The notes: generated from the letters alone by a model not told the origin. A DNA stretch of 26,949 nt from Ruminococcaceae bacterium UBA1404 (GCA_002305075.1 DBQC01000006.1:139698-166646), one strand, 5' to 3'; shown: positions 7,467 through 15,439, numbered from the stretch's first letter. Program-made: numbers and translations.

Positions 7467-9342
7467 TACGCGCCAGTCTCTCGATTTGCTGCGGGCGGCC
7501 TGCATCGAGGCGGCTGAAAGAGAAAGCCAAAAAATATTGGTCTGTGCGGGCACCGGCTGTATCGCCAGCGGCTCGCTGGAAATTTTCGAGCGTCTGAAAA
7601 TGCTTATTGAAGAGAGCGGTGTACGCTGCGATGTGGAGCTGGACACCGAGGGACACAGCCATACCACCGAGCGAGTGGGTCTTAAACGAAGCGGCTGCCA
7701 CGGCTTTTGCGAGATGGGTGCGCTGGTGCGCATCGAGCCGCAGGGTTGGCTTTATACCCGGGTAAAACCCGAGGACTGCGAGGAGATTGTAAGCCGCACT
7801 ATCTTAGGCGGCGAGCACATCTCCCGGCTGGCCTATACCGAGGGCGACATTGTGTTTAAAAGGCAGGAAGACATTCCTTTTTATAAAAAGCAAACCCGGC
7901 TGGTGCTAAACCACTGCGGCCACATCGGGGCCACCTCCCTTAAGGAGTATCTGGCTGTGGGAGGATATCAGGCGCTGGAAAAGGCGCTGTTCGATATGGA
8001 CGGCGACGCTGTGGTTAAGGTCATCACCGACTCGGGTCTGCGGGGCCGGGGGGGCGGCGGCTTTCCTGCGGGGCGCAAATGGCAGCAGGTGCGCCGTCAG
8101 ACCGAACCTAAAAAGTATGTGGTCTGCAACGGCGACGAGGGCGACCCCGGTGCCTTTATGGACCGCAGCATCATGGAGGGCGACCCCCATCGTCTGTTGG
8201 AAGGCATGCTGATTGCCGCCTTGGCCACCGGTGCCGACGAGGGGTATATCTATGTTCGGGCCGAGTACCCCATGGCGGTGGAGCGGCTGCGCATGGCCAT
8301 CGAGCAGGCCGAGGAACAGGGGCTGCTCGGCGAGAACATCCTCGGCACCGACTTTTCCTTTACGATGCACATCAACCGCGGCGCCGGCGCCTTTGTCTGC
8401 GGCGAAGGCAGCGCCCTCACAGCCTCCATCGAGGGCAAGCGGGGCATGCCTCGGGTAAAACCCCCCCGCACGGTGGAGCAAGGCCTGTTTGGCAAGCCCA
8501 CGGTACTTAACAATGTAGAAACCTTTGCCAATGTGCCCGACATTATCCTGCAGGGCAGCGACTGGTTTAAGAGCATCGGCACCGAGACCAGCCCGGGCAC
8601 CAAGGCCTTCGCCTTGACCGGAAACATTGCCAACACCGGCCTGATTGAGGTTCCCATGGGTGCCACCCTGCGGGAGATCATCTTTGGCGTGGGCGGCGGT
8701 ATGCGCGGCGACGGCAAATTTAAAGCTGTGCAGATTGGCGGCCCCTCGGGCGCCTGCCTGACTGCCGAGCATCTCGACCTGCCCCTGGACTTTGACTCGC
8801 TCAAGCGGGTGGGCGCCATGATCGGCTCGGGCGGCCTTGTGGTGATGGACGACAGCACCTGCATGGTGGAGGTTGCCCGATTCTTTATGAACTTTACCCA
8901 AAACGAGAGCTGTGGTAAATGCGTGCCCTGCCGCGAGGGCACCCGCCGTATGCTGGAAATCCTAGAGCGCATTGTGTCCGGCGAGGGTCGGGAAGGGGAT
9001 ATCGAGCTCCTAGAAGATTTGGCCGACACCATTACGGCCACCGCGCTCTGCGGCCTTGGCAAAAGTGCGGCCTTCCCGGTGATATCTACCATCCGCAGCT
9101 TTAGAGACGAATACGAGGCCCATATCAACAAAAAGCGGTGCCCCGCCGGCAGCTGCCAAAAGCTTGTGCAAATCACCATCGATGCCAATCTGTGCAAGGG
9201 CTGCTCCAAATGCGCCCGGGTCTGCCCGGTAGAGGCTATCAGCGGTAAAATTAAAGAGCCCTTTGTCATCGACCAGCAAAAGTGCATCAAATGCGGGGCC
9301 TGTATCACCGCCTGCCCCTTTAATGCCATTAAAGCAGGCTAA
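7453..9342 (+). CDS. hydB: [FeFe]-hydrogenase subunit HydB (NuoF-like, FMN/NADH and Fe-S)
   Basis: HydB binds FMN and NAD(H) and is the proposed site where electrons split between NADH and ferredoxin in bifurcating hydrogenases. The 629 residues show an N-terminal thioredoxin-like [2Fe-2S] domain (Cys31, 36, 82, 86), the FMN/NADH core with GRGGGGFPAG at 198-207 and NGDEGDPGAF at 226-235, the NuoF [4Fe-4S] site (Cys487, 490, 493 and probably 533) and a C-terminal two-cluster ferredoxin domain (Cys581/584/587/591 and Cys611/614/617/621). This full-length architecture is typical of HydB and longer than respiratory NuoF. Its ATG lies within the end of hydC. Confidence 0.95.
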   Translation: MPKIDTRQSLDLLRAACIEAAERESQKILVCAGTGCIASGSLEIFERLKMLIEESGVRCDVELDTEGHSHTTERVGLKRSGCHGFCEMGALVRIEPQGWLYTRVKPEDCEEIVSRTILGGEHISRLAYTEGDIVFKRQEDIPFYKKQTRLVLNHCGHIGATSLKEYLAVGGYQALEKALFDMDGDAVVKVITDSGLRGRGGGGFPAGRKWQQVRRQTEPKKYVVCNGDEGDPGAFMDRSIMEGDPHRLLEGMLIAALATGADEGYIYVRAEYPMAVERLRMAIEQAEEQGLLGENILGTDFSFTMHINRGAGAFVCGEGSALTASIEGKRGMPRVKPPRTVEQGLFGKPTVLNNVETFANVPDIILQGSDWFKSIGTETSPGTKAFALTGNIANTGLIEVPMGATLREIIFGVGGGMRGDGKFKAVQIGGPSGACLTAEHLDLPLDFDSLKRVGAMIGSGGLVVMDDSTCMVEVARFFMNFTQNESCGKCVPCREGTRRMLEILERIVSGEGREGDIELLEDLADTITATALCGLGKSAAFPVISTIRSFRDEYEAHINKKRCPAGSCQKLVQITIDANLCKGCSKCARVCPVEAISGKIKEPFVIDQQKCIKCGACITACPFNAIKAG

Positions 9343-9357
9343 GAGGAGGAGAAAGAC

Positions 9358-11064
9358 ATGATTAATCAAGAATATATGATGGTCGACGGCATTCCCGTTC
9401 CGCTGGAGGGGGAGAAAAACCTCCTCGAGGTCATCCGCAAGGCCGGCATTAAGCTGCCCACCTTTTGCTACCACTCCGAGCTGTCCATCTATGGCGCCTG
9501 CCGCATGTGCATGGTGGAAAACGAGTGGGGGGGCCTAGATGCCGCCTGCAGCGCCCAGCCCCGTGCCGGTGCCTCCATCAAAACCAACACCCAGCGGCTG
9601 CGCCGCTACCGCAAGAACATTCTTGAGCTTCTGCTGGCCAACCACTGCCGGGACTGCACCACCTGCCAAAACAACAACAACTGCAAGCTTCAGGCGCTGG
9701 CCGATCGCTTTGGCATCGAGGGTGTGCGCTTTCCCAACACCGCTGACCAGCCTAAGCTGGACACCTCCTCCCGGGCCATCACCCGGGACAGCAACAAGTG
9801 CATTCTCTGTGGCGACTGCGTGCGTATGTGCAACGAGGTGCAGCAGGTGGGAGCCATCGACTTTGCCCACCGGGGCAGCAACATGACCATTAGCTGCGCC
9901 TTTGACCGACCCATCGCCGAGAGCAACTGCGTGGGTTGTGGCCAGTGTGCGGCGGTTTGCCCCACCGGTGCCATTGTGGTAAAAAATGATGTCCACAAGG
10001 TCTGGGCCGACCTAGACGACCCCAATGCCAAGGTGACCGTGCAGATTGCGCCCGCCGTACGGGTGGCTTTGGGGCGGGCCTTTAACCTGGGCGAAGGGGA
10101 AAACGCTATGGGCAAGATTGTGGCCGCCCTTCGGCGCATGGGCTTTGACGAGGTGTTCGACACCTCCACCGGGGCCGACCTGACGGTGCTTGAGGAATCC
10201 AACGAACTGTTAAACCGCCTGGCCACCAACCCCGATATGCCGCTGTTTACCTCCTGCTGCCCGGCCTGGGTGCGCTACTGCGAGCAGAACCACCCCGAGC
10301 TGCTGCCCCATGTGTCCAGCTGCAAGAGCCCCATGCAGATGTTTGGGGCCATCATTAAAGCCCAGTACAGCACCTCAGAGCGGCGGCAGGTCCATGTGGC
10401 TGTCATGCCCTGCACCGCCAAGAAGGAGGAGGCCGCCCGCCCCGAATTTGCTCCCGGTGGTCACCCCGATGTAGACCATGTCATCACCACCCAAGAGCTT
10501 ATTCATATGATTCGAGAGAGCGGCCTTGTGTTTGAAGAGTTAGAGGCCGAAGCGGTGGATGCCCCCTTTGCAGCTTCCACCGGCGCCGGGGTTATCTTCG
10601 GTGTCACCGGTGGCGTCACCGAGGCCGTGCTGCGCCGCCTTGCGGGGAACAAATCCCCCTCGGCACTGCGTGCCATCGCCTTCGAAGGCGTTCGGGGCAT
10701 GGAGGGAGTTAAAGAAACGCGGATTCTCTATGGCGACCGACAGCTGCGCATTGCCATTGTCAGCGGGTTGGGCAACGCCGCTGCGCTGATTGAGCGCATC
10801 AAGGCCGGAGAGCACTACGACTTTGTGGAGGTTATGGCCTGCCCCGGCGGTTGTGTGTCCGGTGCCGGTCAGCCCTATGTGCCTCAGGAGCAAAAGGCTC
10901 AGCGGGGCAAGGGTCTCTATGCTGCCGACCTTCAGAGCTGCCTGAAACGCAGCGAGGAAAACCCGCTGATGATGAGCCTTTACAGCGGTTTGCTCAAGGG
11001 TAGGGTCAAAGAGCTGCTCCATGTCCACTACGCCGCCAACCACACTGCTCAAGGGGAGGAATAG
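9358..11064 (+). CDS. hydA: [FeFe]-hydrogenase catalytic subunit HydA
   Basis: The 568-residue catalytic subunit makes or uses H2. It has an N-terminal [2Fe-2S] plant-type ferredoxin domain (Cys37, 48, 51, 64), a His-Cys [4Fe-4S] site (His96, Cys100, 103, 109), two [4Fe-4S] clusters (Cys148/151/154/158 and Cys191/194/197/201), and an H-cluster domain with all three signatures: TSCCPAW at 298-304, MPCTAKKEE at 350-358 and MACPGGC at 493-499. After the last Cys the sequence is VSGAGQP, a small departure from the common xxGGGQP. The C-terminus ends in the small-subunit-like segment (LLHVHY). It follows hydB by 15 bases with AGAGGAGGAG as ribosome site. Its maturases HydE, HydF and HydG are not in the window. 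Confidence 0.96.
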   Translation: MINQEYMMVDGIPVPLEGEKNLLEVIRKAGIKLPTFCYHSELSIYGACRMCMVENEWGGLDAACSAQPRAGASIKTNTQRLRRYRKNILELLLANHCRDCTTCQNNNNCKLQALADRFGIEGVRFPNTADQPKLDTSSRAITRDSNKCILCGDCVRMCNEVQQVGAIDFAHRGSNMTISCAFDRPIAESNCVGCGQCAAVCPTGAIVVKNDVHKVWADLDDPNAKVTVQIAPAVRVALGRAFNLGEGENAMGKIVAALRRMGFDEVFDTSTGADLTVLEESNELLNRLATNPDMPLFTSCCPAWVRYCEQNHPELLPHVSSCKSPMQMFGAIIKAQYSTSERRQVHVAVMPCTAKKEEAARPEFAPGGHPDVDHVITTQELIHMIRESGLVFEELEAEAVDAPFAASTGAGVIFGVTGGVTEAVLRRLAGNKSPSALRAIAFEGVRGMEGVKETRILYGDRQLRIAIVSGLGNAAALIERIKAGEHYDFVEVMACPGGCVSGAGQPYVPQEQKAQRGKGLYAADLQSCLKRSEENPLMMSLYSGLLKGRVKELLHVHYAANHTAQGEE

Positions 11065-11066
11065 TT

Positions 11067-11312
11067 ATGTTAAGCCTCAATGTCTGCATAGGAAGCAGTT
11101 GTTACCTAAAGGGCTCCTACAATGTTATCCAAGCTTTTCAGCAAGCCATCGAGGCTAAGGGTCTCCACGAAAAGGTGGAGATGAAGGCCCAGTTCTGCAT
11201 GAAGCAGTGCCAAAACGGCGTGTCGGTAAGCTTAGGCGACCAGATTTACAGTGTTTCTCCCGAAACGGCCAGCAGCTTTTTCGAAACCACCGTGCTGCCC
11301 CTGACCGAATAA
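11067..11312 (+). CDS. Small thioredoxin-fold [2Fe-2S] ferredoxin
   Basis: This 81-residue protein starts two bases after the hydA stop, with AGGGGAGG as ribosome site. Cys7 and Cys12 (C-x4-C) and Cys44 and Cys48 (C-x3-C) give the same cluster-binding pattern as HydC and the HydB N-terminal domain, so it should carry one [2Fe-2S] cluster. It is only as long as that domain, with no helical bundle. It could be an extra electron-transfer subunit or a soluble carrier for the hydrogenase; which of these cannot be told from sequence. It is the last gene of the operon. Confidence 0.85.
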   Translation: MLSLNVCIGSSCYLKGSYNVIQAFQQAIEAKGLHEKVEMKAQFCMKQCQNGVSVSLGDQIYSVSPETASSFFETTVLPLTE

Positions 11313-11370
11313 ACATCTAAAAAGCAGCCTGCCCATCTTCCGCAGCAGGATAGAGCGGCAGACCCGCCAA

Positions 11371-11406
11371 AAAAAGCGCACCCCACAAAAGTGAGGTGCG
11401 CTTTTT
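11371..11406. terminator. Bidirectional terminator between the hydrogenase operon and tRNA-Arg
   Basis: GCGCACCCCAC and GTGAGGTGCGC form an 11-base-pair stem with one C-A mismatch and an AAAA loop, extended by A-T pairs. T runs flank it on both strands (five T on the plus strand, seven on the minus), so it can end both the operon and the convergent tRNA transcript. Confidence 0.87.
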
Positions 11407-11421
11407 ATTATTGCTGTCCGC

Positions 11422-11496
11422 TGGTACCCCCAGTAGGAATCGAACCTACAACTAGCCCTTAGGAGGGGCTTGTTATATCCATTTAACTATGGAGGC
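11422..11496 (-). tRNA. tRNA-Arg (anticodon CCT), CCA encoded
   Basis: On the minus strand the 75 bases fold as a cloverleaf: acceptor GCCTCCA pairing with TGGGGGT (two G-T pairs), a D-arm GTTA/TAAC with GG in the loop, an anticodon stem AGCCC/GGGCT around the loop CTCCTAA, a four-base variable region and a T-arm GTAGG-TTCGATT-CCTAC. The anticodon CCT reads AGG (arginine). The CCA end is encoded. It lies downstream of the dehydratase gene on the same strand and may be read from that promoter or from one too weak to see. Confidence 0.93.
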
Positions 11497-11564
11497 GCAC
11501 ATTTTAGCTGCACGCTCCATTTTACCCCGCCCTGCGGGGGTTGTCAAGCGGGGGAAAGCGGCCA

Positions 11565-12527
11565 TTAGCTGGTCTTAGCCAGGATTTCACTAAGCAGCTT
11601 GAGGTCGTTATTGCCCCCCGAAATCACAAAGCAAACCGCATCCTCGGGGCCAATGTCCAGCCGACCGCTCAGGGCGGCCGCTATGGGCAGCACCGACGAG
11701 GGCTCGGCCACCTGCCTTGCCCCGCTCACCATCAGGCGCATGGCCGCGCGGATGGCGCTGTCCTCGGCCGTGGCCAGTTCCACACCAAGGGCGTCCATGA
11801 TTTCTAGGCTGCTGGGTGCGGCCCGGCTGGTACGGGTGCCGTCGGCAATGGTGTCCACATTTTCCAGCGTGATCGGTTTGCCGGCCTCCCGGCTGCGGGT
11901 GTAACGGGCGGCCCCCGCCGGCTCGACCCCCACAACACGAATATCGGGCTTTAGACCTTTTGCCGCTGCCGCCACGCCGCAGACGAGCCCCCCGCCGCCC
12001 ACCGGGGCCACAAAGACATCAAGATCGGGGCATTGCTCCAGCGCCTCCAGCACCAGCGTGCCCTGCCCGGCCTTGACATAGGGATTGTCGTAAGGGTGAA
12101 TCTCCACCCGGCCTTCCTCGGCCACAAGCTGGGCAGCCTTGGCATCCCGCTCGGTTGAGAGGGTGCCCTCCAGCAGCACCCGGGCGCCGTAGCTTTTTAC
12201 CCCCGCCAACTTTGTGGGGTTGCAGTTTGTGGGCATGACAATGGTCACATCTACCCCCAAAAGCTGGCCGGCGCAGGCCACGCCCTGGGCATGGTTGCCC
12301 GAGGAGGAGGCCACCACACCCCGGGTGCGCTGAGCGTCGGTGAGACAGAGCAGGGCGTTTAGCGCTCCCCGCAGCTTAAAAGAACCGGTGCGCTGAAGGC
12401 TCTCGAGCTTGAGATAGACCCGGCAGCCCAGCGCCGCATCCAAAGCGGGTATGCGCAGCAGGGGCGTGGGCAGGATATAGGGCGAAATGCGCGTCCGAGC
12501 CGCCTGTATATCGGATAAAGTGATCAT
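11565..12527 (-). CDS. PLP-dependent threonine/serine dehydratase (catabolic type)
   Basis: The 320-residue protein belongs to the fold-type II PLP enzymes that deaminate threonine to 2-oxobutyrate (or serine to pyruvate) and ammonia. The PLP lysine is Lys51 in TGSFKLRGA, the substrate loop SSSGNHA is at 74-80, and the glycine-rich phosphate loop GGGGL is at 177-181. There is no C-terminal ACT domain, so it resembles TdcB-type catabolic enzymes rather than feedback-inhibited IlvA. AAGGAGG precedes the ATG at 12527. Serine racemase or serine dehydratase activity cannot be excluded from sequence. It is a single gene with its own promoter. Confidence 0.88.
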   Translation of the reverse strand: MITLSDIQAARTRISPYILPTPLLRIPALDAALGCRVYLKLESLQRTGSFKLRGALNALLCLTDAQRTRGVVASSSGNHAQGVACAGQLLGVDVTIVMPTNCNPTKLAGVKSYGARVLLEGTLSTERDAKAAQLVAEEGRVEIHPYDNPYVKAGQGTLVLEALEQCPDLDVFVAPVGGGGLVCGVAAAAKGLKPDIRVVGVEPAGAARYTRSREAGKPITLENVDTIADGTRTSRAAPSSLEIMDALGVELATAEDSAIRAAMRLMVSGARQVAEPSSVLPIAAALSGRLDIGPEDAVCFVISGGNNDLKLLSEILAKTS

Positions 12528-12553
12528 ATTGCGCCTCCTTGGCCTTTTCTTCC

Positions 12554-12581
12554 ATTATAAGATAAATGCGGCCAATTACAA
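12554..12581 (-). promoter_or_regulatory. Promoter of the threonine dehydratase gene
   Basis: On the minus strand TTGTAA (12581-12576) and a perfect TATAAT (12559-12554) are separated by 16 bases, about 27 bases before the start codon. Confidence 0.65.
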
Positions 12582-12675
12582 GAATATTTGCCAGCCTATT
12601 CCTGTGAAAAAGCCCAACAAACACCCGGATCAGGGCGCAAATTTATATGCCGGTGTTTTATTTGTCGGTCACTCA

Positions 12676-12684
12676 TGCTATAAT
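12676..12684 (+). promoter_or_regulatory. Extended -10 promoter for the NUDIX gene
   Basis: TGC-TATAAT is an extended -10 element with a perfect hexamer. No good -35 lies at the usual distance (TTTTAT-like sequence only). It gives a leader of about 78 bases before the NUDIX start. Confidence 0.6.
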
Positions 12685-12768
12685 AGCGGCATAATATGCG
12701 CCCCTCCAACACAAAAGGCCCGCGGCAAGAAGGCCGCAAAGCGGGGCGAGAGGGGCATTGGAGGCAAT

Positions 12769-13233
12769 ATGAAGAAGGAAAAATCCTGTGGCGCTCTGGT
12801 TTACCGGGTAGAGCGCGGCAAGATTAAGCTCCTTATGCTGCGCCATCGCAAGGGTGGGCATTGGTCCTTTCCCAAAGGGCATGTGGAGGGCAACGAAACC
12901 GAGGAAGAAACGGCGCTGCGCGAGGTAAAAGAAGAAACCGGTCTTGACATCACGCTGGTGCCGGGCTTTCGGCAGCGGGTCGAATTTTCGGCCCGACCGG
13001 GTGTGATGAAGGAGGTCATCTACTTTTTGGGCCACACAAACCAGCGGTTTTTCCGCAGGCAGGTGGAGGAAATTCGGGAGATACGCTGGATGGATATCGA
13101 CACGGCCTACCGCAGCGTCACCTTTCAGAACGACCGGTGGCTGATCCGTCTGGCCCGAGATCGCATTATCGCCGAGTATCAGGCCCACTTAGGCCGCACT
13201 CGCCCCCGCAATCCGGGTCCCCGGCGGGAATAA
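12769..13233 (+). CDS. NUDIX hydrolase, diadenosine-polyphosphate-hydrolase-like
   Basis: The 154-residue protein has a complete NUDIX box at residues 37-59: Gly37, Glu43, then REVKEETG at 51-58 with the metal-binding glutamates. The N-terminus (MKKEKSCGALVYR) and the short single-domain form resemble bis(5'-nucleosyl)-tetraphosphatase-type enzymes that clear Ap4A and related nucleotides in the cytoplasm; the substrate cannot be fixed by reading. The ATG at 12769 has GGAGG only four bases upstream, a rather short spacing. The reading frame stays open further upstream to about 12487, but that part overlaps the divergent dehydratase promoter and gene and has no ribosome site. The C-terminus is Arg/Pro-rich. 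Confidence 0.87.
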   Translation: MKKEKSCGALVYRVERGKIKLLMLRHRKGGHWSFPKGHVEGNETEEETALREVKEETGLDITLVPGFRQRVEFSARPGVMKEVIYFLGHTNQRFFRRQVEEIREIRWMDIDTAYRSVTFQNDRWLIRLARDRIIAEYQAHLGRTRPRNPGPRRE

Positions 13234-13238
13234 ACGAC

Positions 13239-13268
13239 AAAAAACCTGCCCCATAAGGCAGGTTTTTT
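13239..13268. terminator. Bidirectional terminator after the NUDIX gene
   Basis: AAAAAACCTGCC and GGCAGGTTTTTT form a 12-base-pair stem with loop CCATAA, five bases past the NUDIX stop. T runs on both strands let it also end the convergent small gene at 13283-13477. Confidence 0.88.
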
Positions 13269-13282
13269 GGGATGGGGCGGTG

Positions 13283-13477
13283 CTACTGGAGCATATCGGT
13301 TACGCTGCCGAGAATCTGCTCGGCATTTTTAAAGGCCTTTCCGGCGGTTTTGCGCATTTTGCGGGTTTGAGCACGCATACGCCGAGAACGGTTTTGGCTC
13401 ATCATATAAGCCGCACCGCCGGCCATGGCAGCCAGCGTAATACCGGCCACAGCCGAAGTCATGGTGTTGTTTTTCAT
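13283..13477 (-). CDS. Small membrane-anchored basic protein, function unknown
   Basis: This 64-residue protein has one hydrophobic, Ala/Gly-rich segment (about residues 8-26) followed by a strongly basic stretch (Arg/Lys-rich, 29-48) and an amphipathic C-terminal end. It probably sits in the membrane with the basic part in the cytoplasm. AGGAGGG stands at good distance before the ATG at 13477, which, with a terminator just beyond the stop, supports it as a real gene. The pattern is like short YtxH-type proteins, but I do not recognise the family with confidence. Confidence 0.68.
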   Translation of the reverse strand: MKNNTMTSAVAGITLAAMAGGAAYMMSQNRSRRMRAQTRKMRKTAGKAFKNAEQILGSVTDMLQ

Positions 13478-13492
13478 ACAAATCCCTCCTGA

Positions 13493-13749
13493 TATGGTGT
13501 CGGTTATAGTGTGGCTTTAGCCGGGCAGATAAACCCTTGCAGATTCTGCCACCTAAAAGACCAAATCAGCATATTGTACACATCAAGATGCTAAACTCCG
13601 CTCGGCGTTGTGCACATTTTTTGAGCCGTTCGGCACGGCCGACTGCGGCCGGAAAAACATCATCATTATGCACAACTATAAAGTAAATACAATACAAATT
13701 ATATTAAAAACTCATAAATTTTTTTAAGCTTTTGGTAATTTTGCGCCGT
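13493..13749. other. Intergenic region between divergent genes
   Basis: This stretch changes from mixed composition to strongly AT-rich after 13670. It holds no plausible coding sequence. It should contain the promoter of the small minus-strand gene (a TATAAC-like -10 is seen near 13504-13509 on the minus strand, without a clear -35). I see nothing else I can name. Confidence 0.5.
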
Positions 13750-13779
13750 TTGCGGGTAGCTGCCCGGGCGGCGTATACT
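13750..13779 (+). promoter_or_regulatory. Promoter of the pyridoxamine kinase-ECF unit
   Basis: TTGCGG (13750-13755) and TATACT (13774-13779) are 18 bases apart, placing the start about 15 bases before the ribosome site AGAGGAG. The -35 is weak. Confidence 0.5.
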
Positions 13780-13800
13780 AATAGTAGAGGAGCGTCCAGC

Positions 13801-14664
13801 ATGAATCGTGTTCAGCGAGTGGCGGCCATCCACGACCTTTCGGGCTTTGGCCGATGTGCCCTCAGCGTTATTTTGCCCACCATGTCGGCCATGGGTATTC
13901 AGGTGGTGGCGGTGCCTACCGCCGTGCTGTCTACCCATACCGGCGGCATGGGCGAGGTGGTGCTGCGAGATCTCACCGACTATATGGAGCCCACCCTTGC
14001 CCACTACCGGCGACTTGAGCTGGAGTTTGAGGCCATCTACTCGGGCTTTTTGGCCTCGGTGGATCAGATTGATCACTGCCTAAGCTTTTTTGATGCCTAT
14101 CCCAATGCGCTTACGGTGGTCGACCCGGTGATGGGCGACCACGGCAAGCTCTATCGCACCTACACCCGTGAGATGCAGCGGCGCATGGGGGAGTTGGTAG
14201 CGGTGGCCGACCTCATCACGCCCAACTTAACCGAAGCCTGCCTGCTCCTTGGCGACACTTATAACGACCTGCCCCTTACCCGGCAGCAGGCCCGCAGTAT
14301 GCTGGCCCGGCTCACCGAACTGGGGCCCAAGCAGGCGGTGGTCACGGGGGTGCCCCTTTCGGGCCACGGCAGTTGCAACATCGGCTACGACCGGGAGCGG
14401 GGCGCCTATTGGATGGTGGAAATAGACTATGTGCCGGTGAGCTATCCGGGCACCGGCGACCTCTATGCGGGGGTGTTAACCGGGGCCATCATGAACGGCG
14501 ACAGCCTGCCCATGGCCATGGACCGTGCCACCCGCTTTACCGAAATTGCCATTAAAACCACCTTTAGCTACGGCACCGACCAGCGCCACGGCGTCATGCT
14601 CGAGCGAGCGCTGCCTTATCTAACCAGTGCGGGCACCGTGCCCGAAGACTATCAGATTCTGTAA
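13801..14664 (+). CDS. Pyridoxamine/pyridoxal kinase (PfkB/ThiD-type)
   Basis: The 287-residue protein belongs to the ribokinase-like vitamin kinases. The N-terminal substrate segment IHDLSGFGRCA (residues 10-20) is the form I associate with clostridial pyridoxamine kinases; VVDPVMGDHG lies mid-protein and the ATP-binding anion hole GTGD at 217-220, with the catalytic Asp220. It would phosphorylate vitamin B6 vitamers on the way to pyridoxal phosphate, using ATP in the cytoplasm. AGAGGAG is eight bases before the ATG. The next gene is an ECF transporter S component, which supports a role in vitamin salvage. A hydroxymethylpyrimidine kinase role (ThiD) is the main alternative and is less likely given the N-terminal motif and length. 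Confidence 0.87.
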   Translation: MNRVQRVAAIHDLSGFGRCALSVILPTMSAMGIQVVAVPTAVLSTHTGGMGEVVLRDLTDYMEPTLAHYRRLELEFEAIYSGFLASVDQIDHCLSFFDAYPNALTVVDPVMGDHGKLYRTYTREMQRRMGELVAVADLITPNLTEACLLLGDTYNDLPLTRQQARSMLARLTELGPKQAVVTGVPLSGHGSCNIGYDRERGAYWMVEIDYVPVSYPGTGDLYAGVLTGAIMNGDSLPMAMDRATRFTEIAIKTTFSYGTDQRHGVMLERALPYLTSAGTVPEDYQIL

Positions 14665-14680
14665 AGCCGCTTTGCCCCCT

Positions 14681-14711
14681 GCCGCCGGGGCTGCGGTGTT
14701 CACCCGGCGGC
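14681..14711 (+). repeat. GC-rich intercistronic hairpin
   Basis: GCCGCCGGG (14681-14689) and CCCGGCGGC (14703-14711) form a perfect nine-base-pair stem with a 13-base loop between the kinase and the transporter gene. No T run follows, so it is not a standard terminator. It may stabilise the upstream message. Confidence 0.6.
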
Positions 14712-14735
14712 GCCAATACAGAAGGGGGAATATCG

Positions 14736-15317
14736 ATGTCCGAAAAAGCACGCAGCCCTAAAATAAACATCTACACCATCGCCGCCATCGGCATGATGGC
14801 TGCTCTGGTTTTTGTGGCCACCAAGATACAGATACAAATTCCCACCGCCATAGGCCGCACCCGGCTTCATTTTGGCAATGTGTTCTGCCTGTTGTCGGGT
14901 ATGCTGCTGGGCGGTGTGCGGGGCGGTTTGGCGGCTGGTATCGGCTCGATGTTCTTCGACTTTACCGACCCGGCTTTTATCGACAGTGCGCCCTTTACGC
15001 TGGTGTTCAAGTTTGCCATGGGGGCCATTTGCGGCCTGATTACCAATGGCGGCGGAGCCAACAGCCGCCGGCCGGTGCGCAATCTGATCGGCTGTTTGGC
15101 CGGAGCCTTTAGTTATGTGGCGCTGTATATCGGCAAGAGCTTTGTCACCGACTACTATCTAATGCGCAATCCCTTGGAGACGGTGATGACCTCGCTGGCG
15201 CAAAAGGGTACCGTGTCTCTGGTAAACGCCGTGCTGGCGGTGGTGGCGGCGCTGCTGTTGCTGCCCGCCTTCCGCAAGGCTTACGAAATGACCGGATATA
15301 AAGATAAAATGGCTTAA
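14736..15317 (+). CDS. ECF transporter S component, probably for a vitamin B6 form
   Basis: The 193-residue protein has about six hydrophobic segments and no soluble domain. The segment HFGNVFCLLSGMLLGGVRGG (residues 46-65) and the following GSMFFDF are typical of substrate-binding S components of energy-coupling-factor importers. Such proteins bind a vitamin and use a shared ATPase-transmembrane module (EcfA, EcfA', EcfT) encoded elsewhere; none is in this window. GGGGG precedes the ATG. The gene is 71 bases behind the pyridoxamine-type kinase and ends at a terminator, so the pair looks like an uptake-and-trap unit for pyridoxine, pyridoxal or pyridoxamine. Substrate is inference from this neighbour only. 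Confidence 0.83.
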   Translation: MSEKARSPKINIYTIAAIGMMAALVFVATKIQIQIPTAIGRTRLHFGNVFCLLSGMLLGGVRGGLAAGIGSMFFDFTDPAFIDSAPFTLVFKFAMGAICGLITNGGGANSRRPVRNLIGCLAGAFSYVALYIGKSFVTDYYLMRNPLETVMTSLAQKGTVSLVNAVLAVVAALLLLPAFRKAYEMTGYKDKMA

Positions 15318-15336
15318 TCTAAGCCGCTCGGTAGTA

Positions 15337-15364
15337 TGAGCCCGCCCTAAGGCGGGCTCATTTT
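15337..15364 (+). terminator. Intrinsic terminator after the ECF S gene
   Basis: TGAGCCCGCC and GGCGGGCTCA form a perfect ten-base-pair stem with loop CTAA, followed by TTTTGCTTT. Confidence 0.9.
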
Positions 15365-15439
15365 GCTTTGCCGAGAGCGGCGGGTCTAATCAAAAAATTG
15401 GCTGCTCATGGATGAAAAGAACAGGCGCTTTACGCAATC

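Noticed and set aside
7906..9329. Two long minus-strand open frames (331 and 359 codons) opposite hydB
   Set aside because: hydB is unmistakable in the other strand; the antisense frames are by-products of codon bias, without motifs or start signals.
13699..14076. A 125-codon minus-strand open frame starting in the pyridoxamine kinase gene
   Set aside because: It overlaps the real gene and its promoter, and has no ribosome site.
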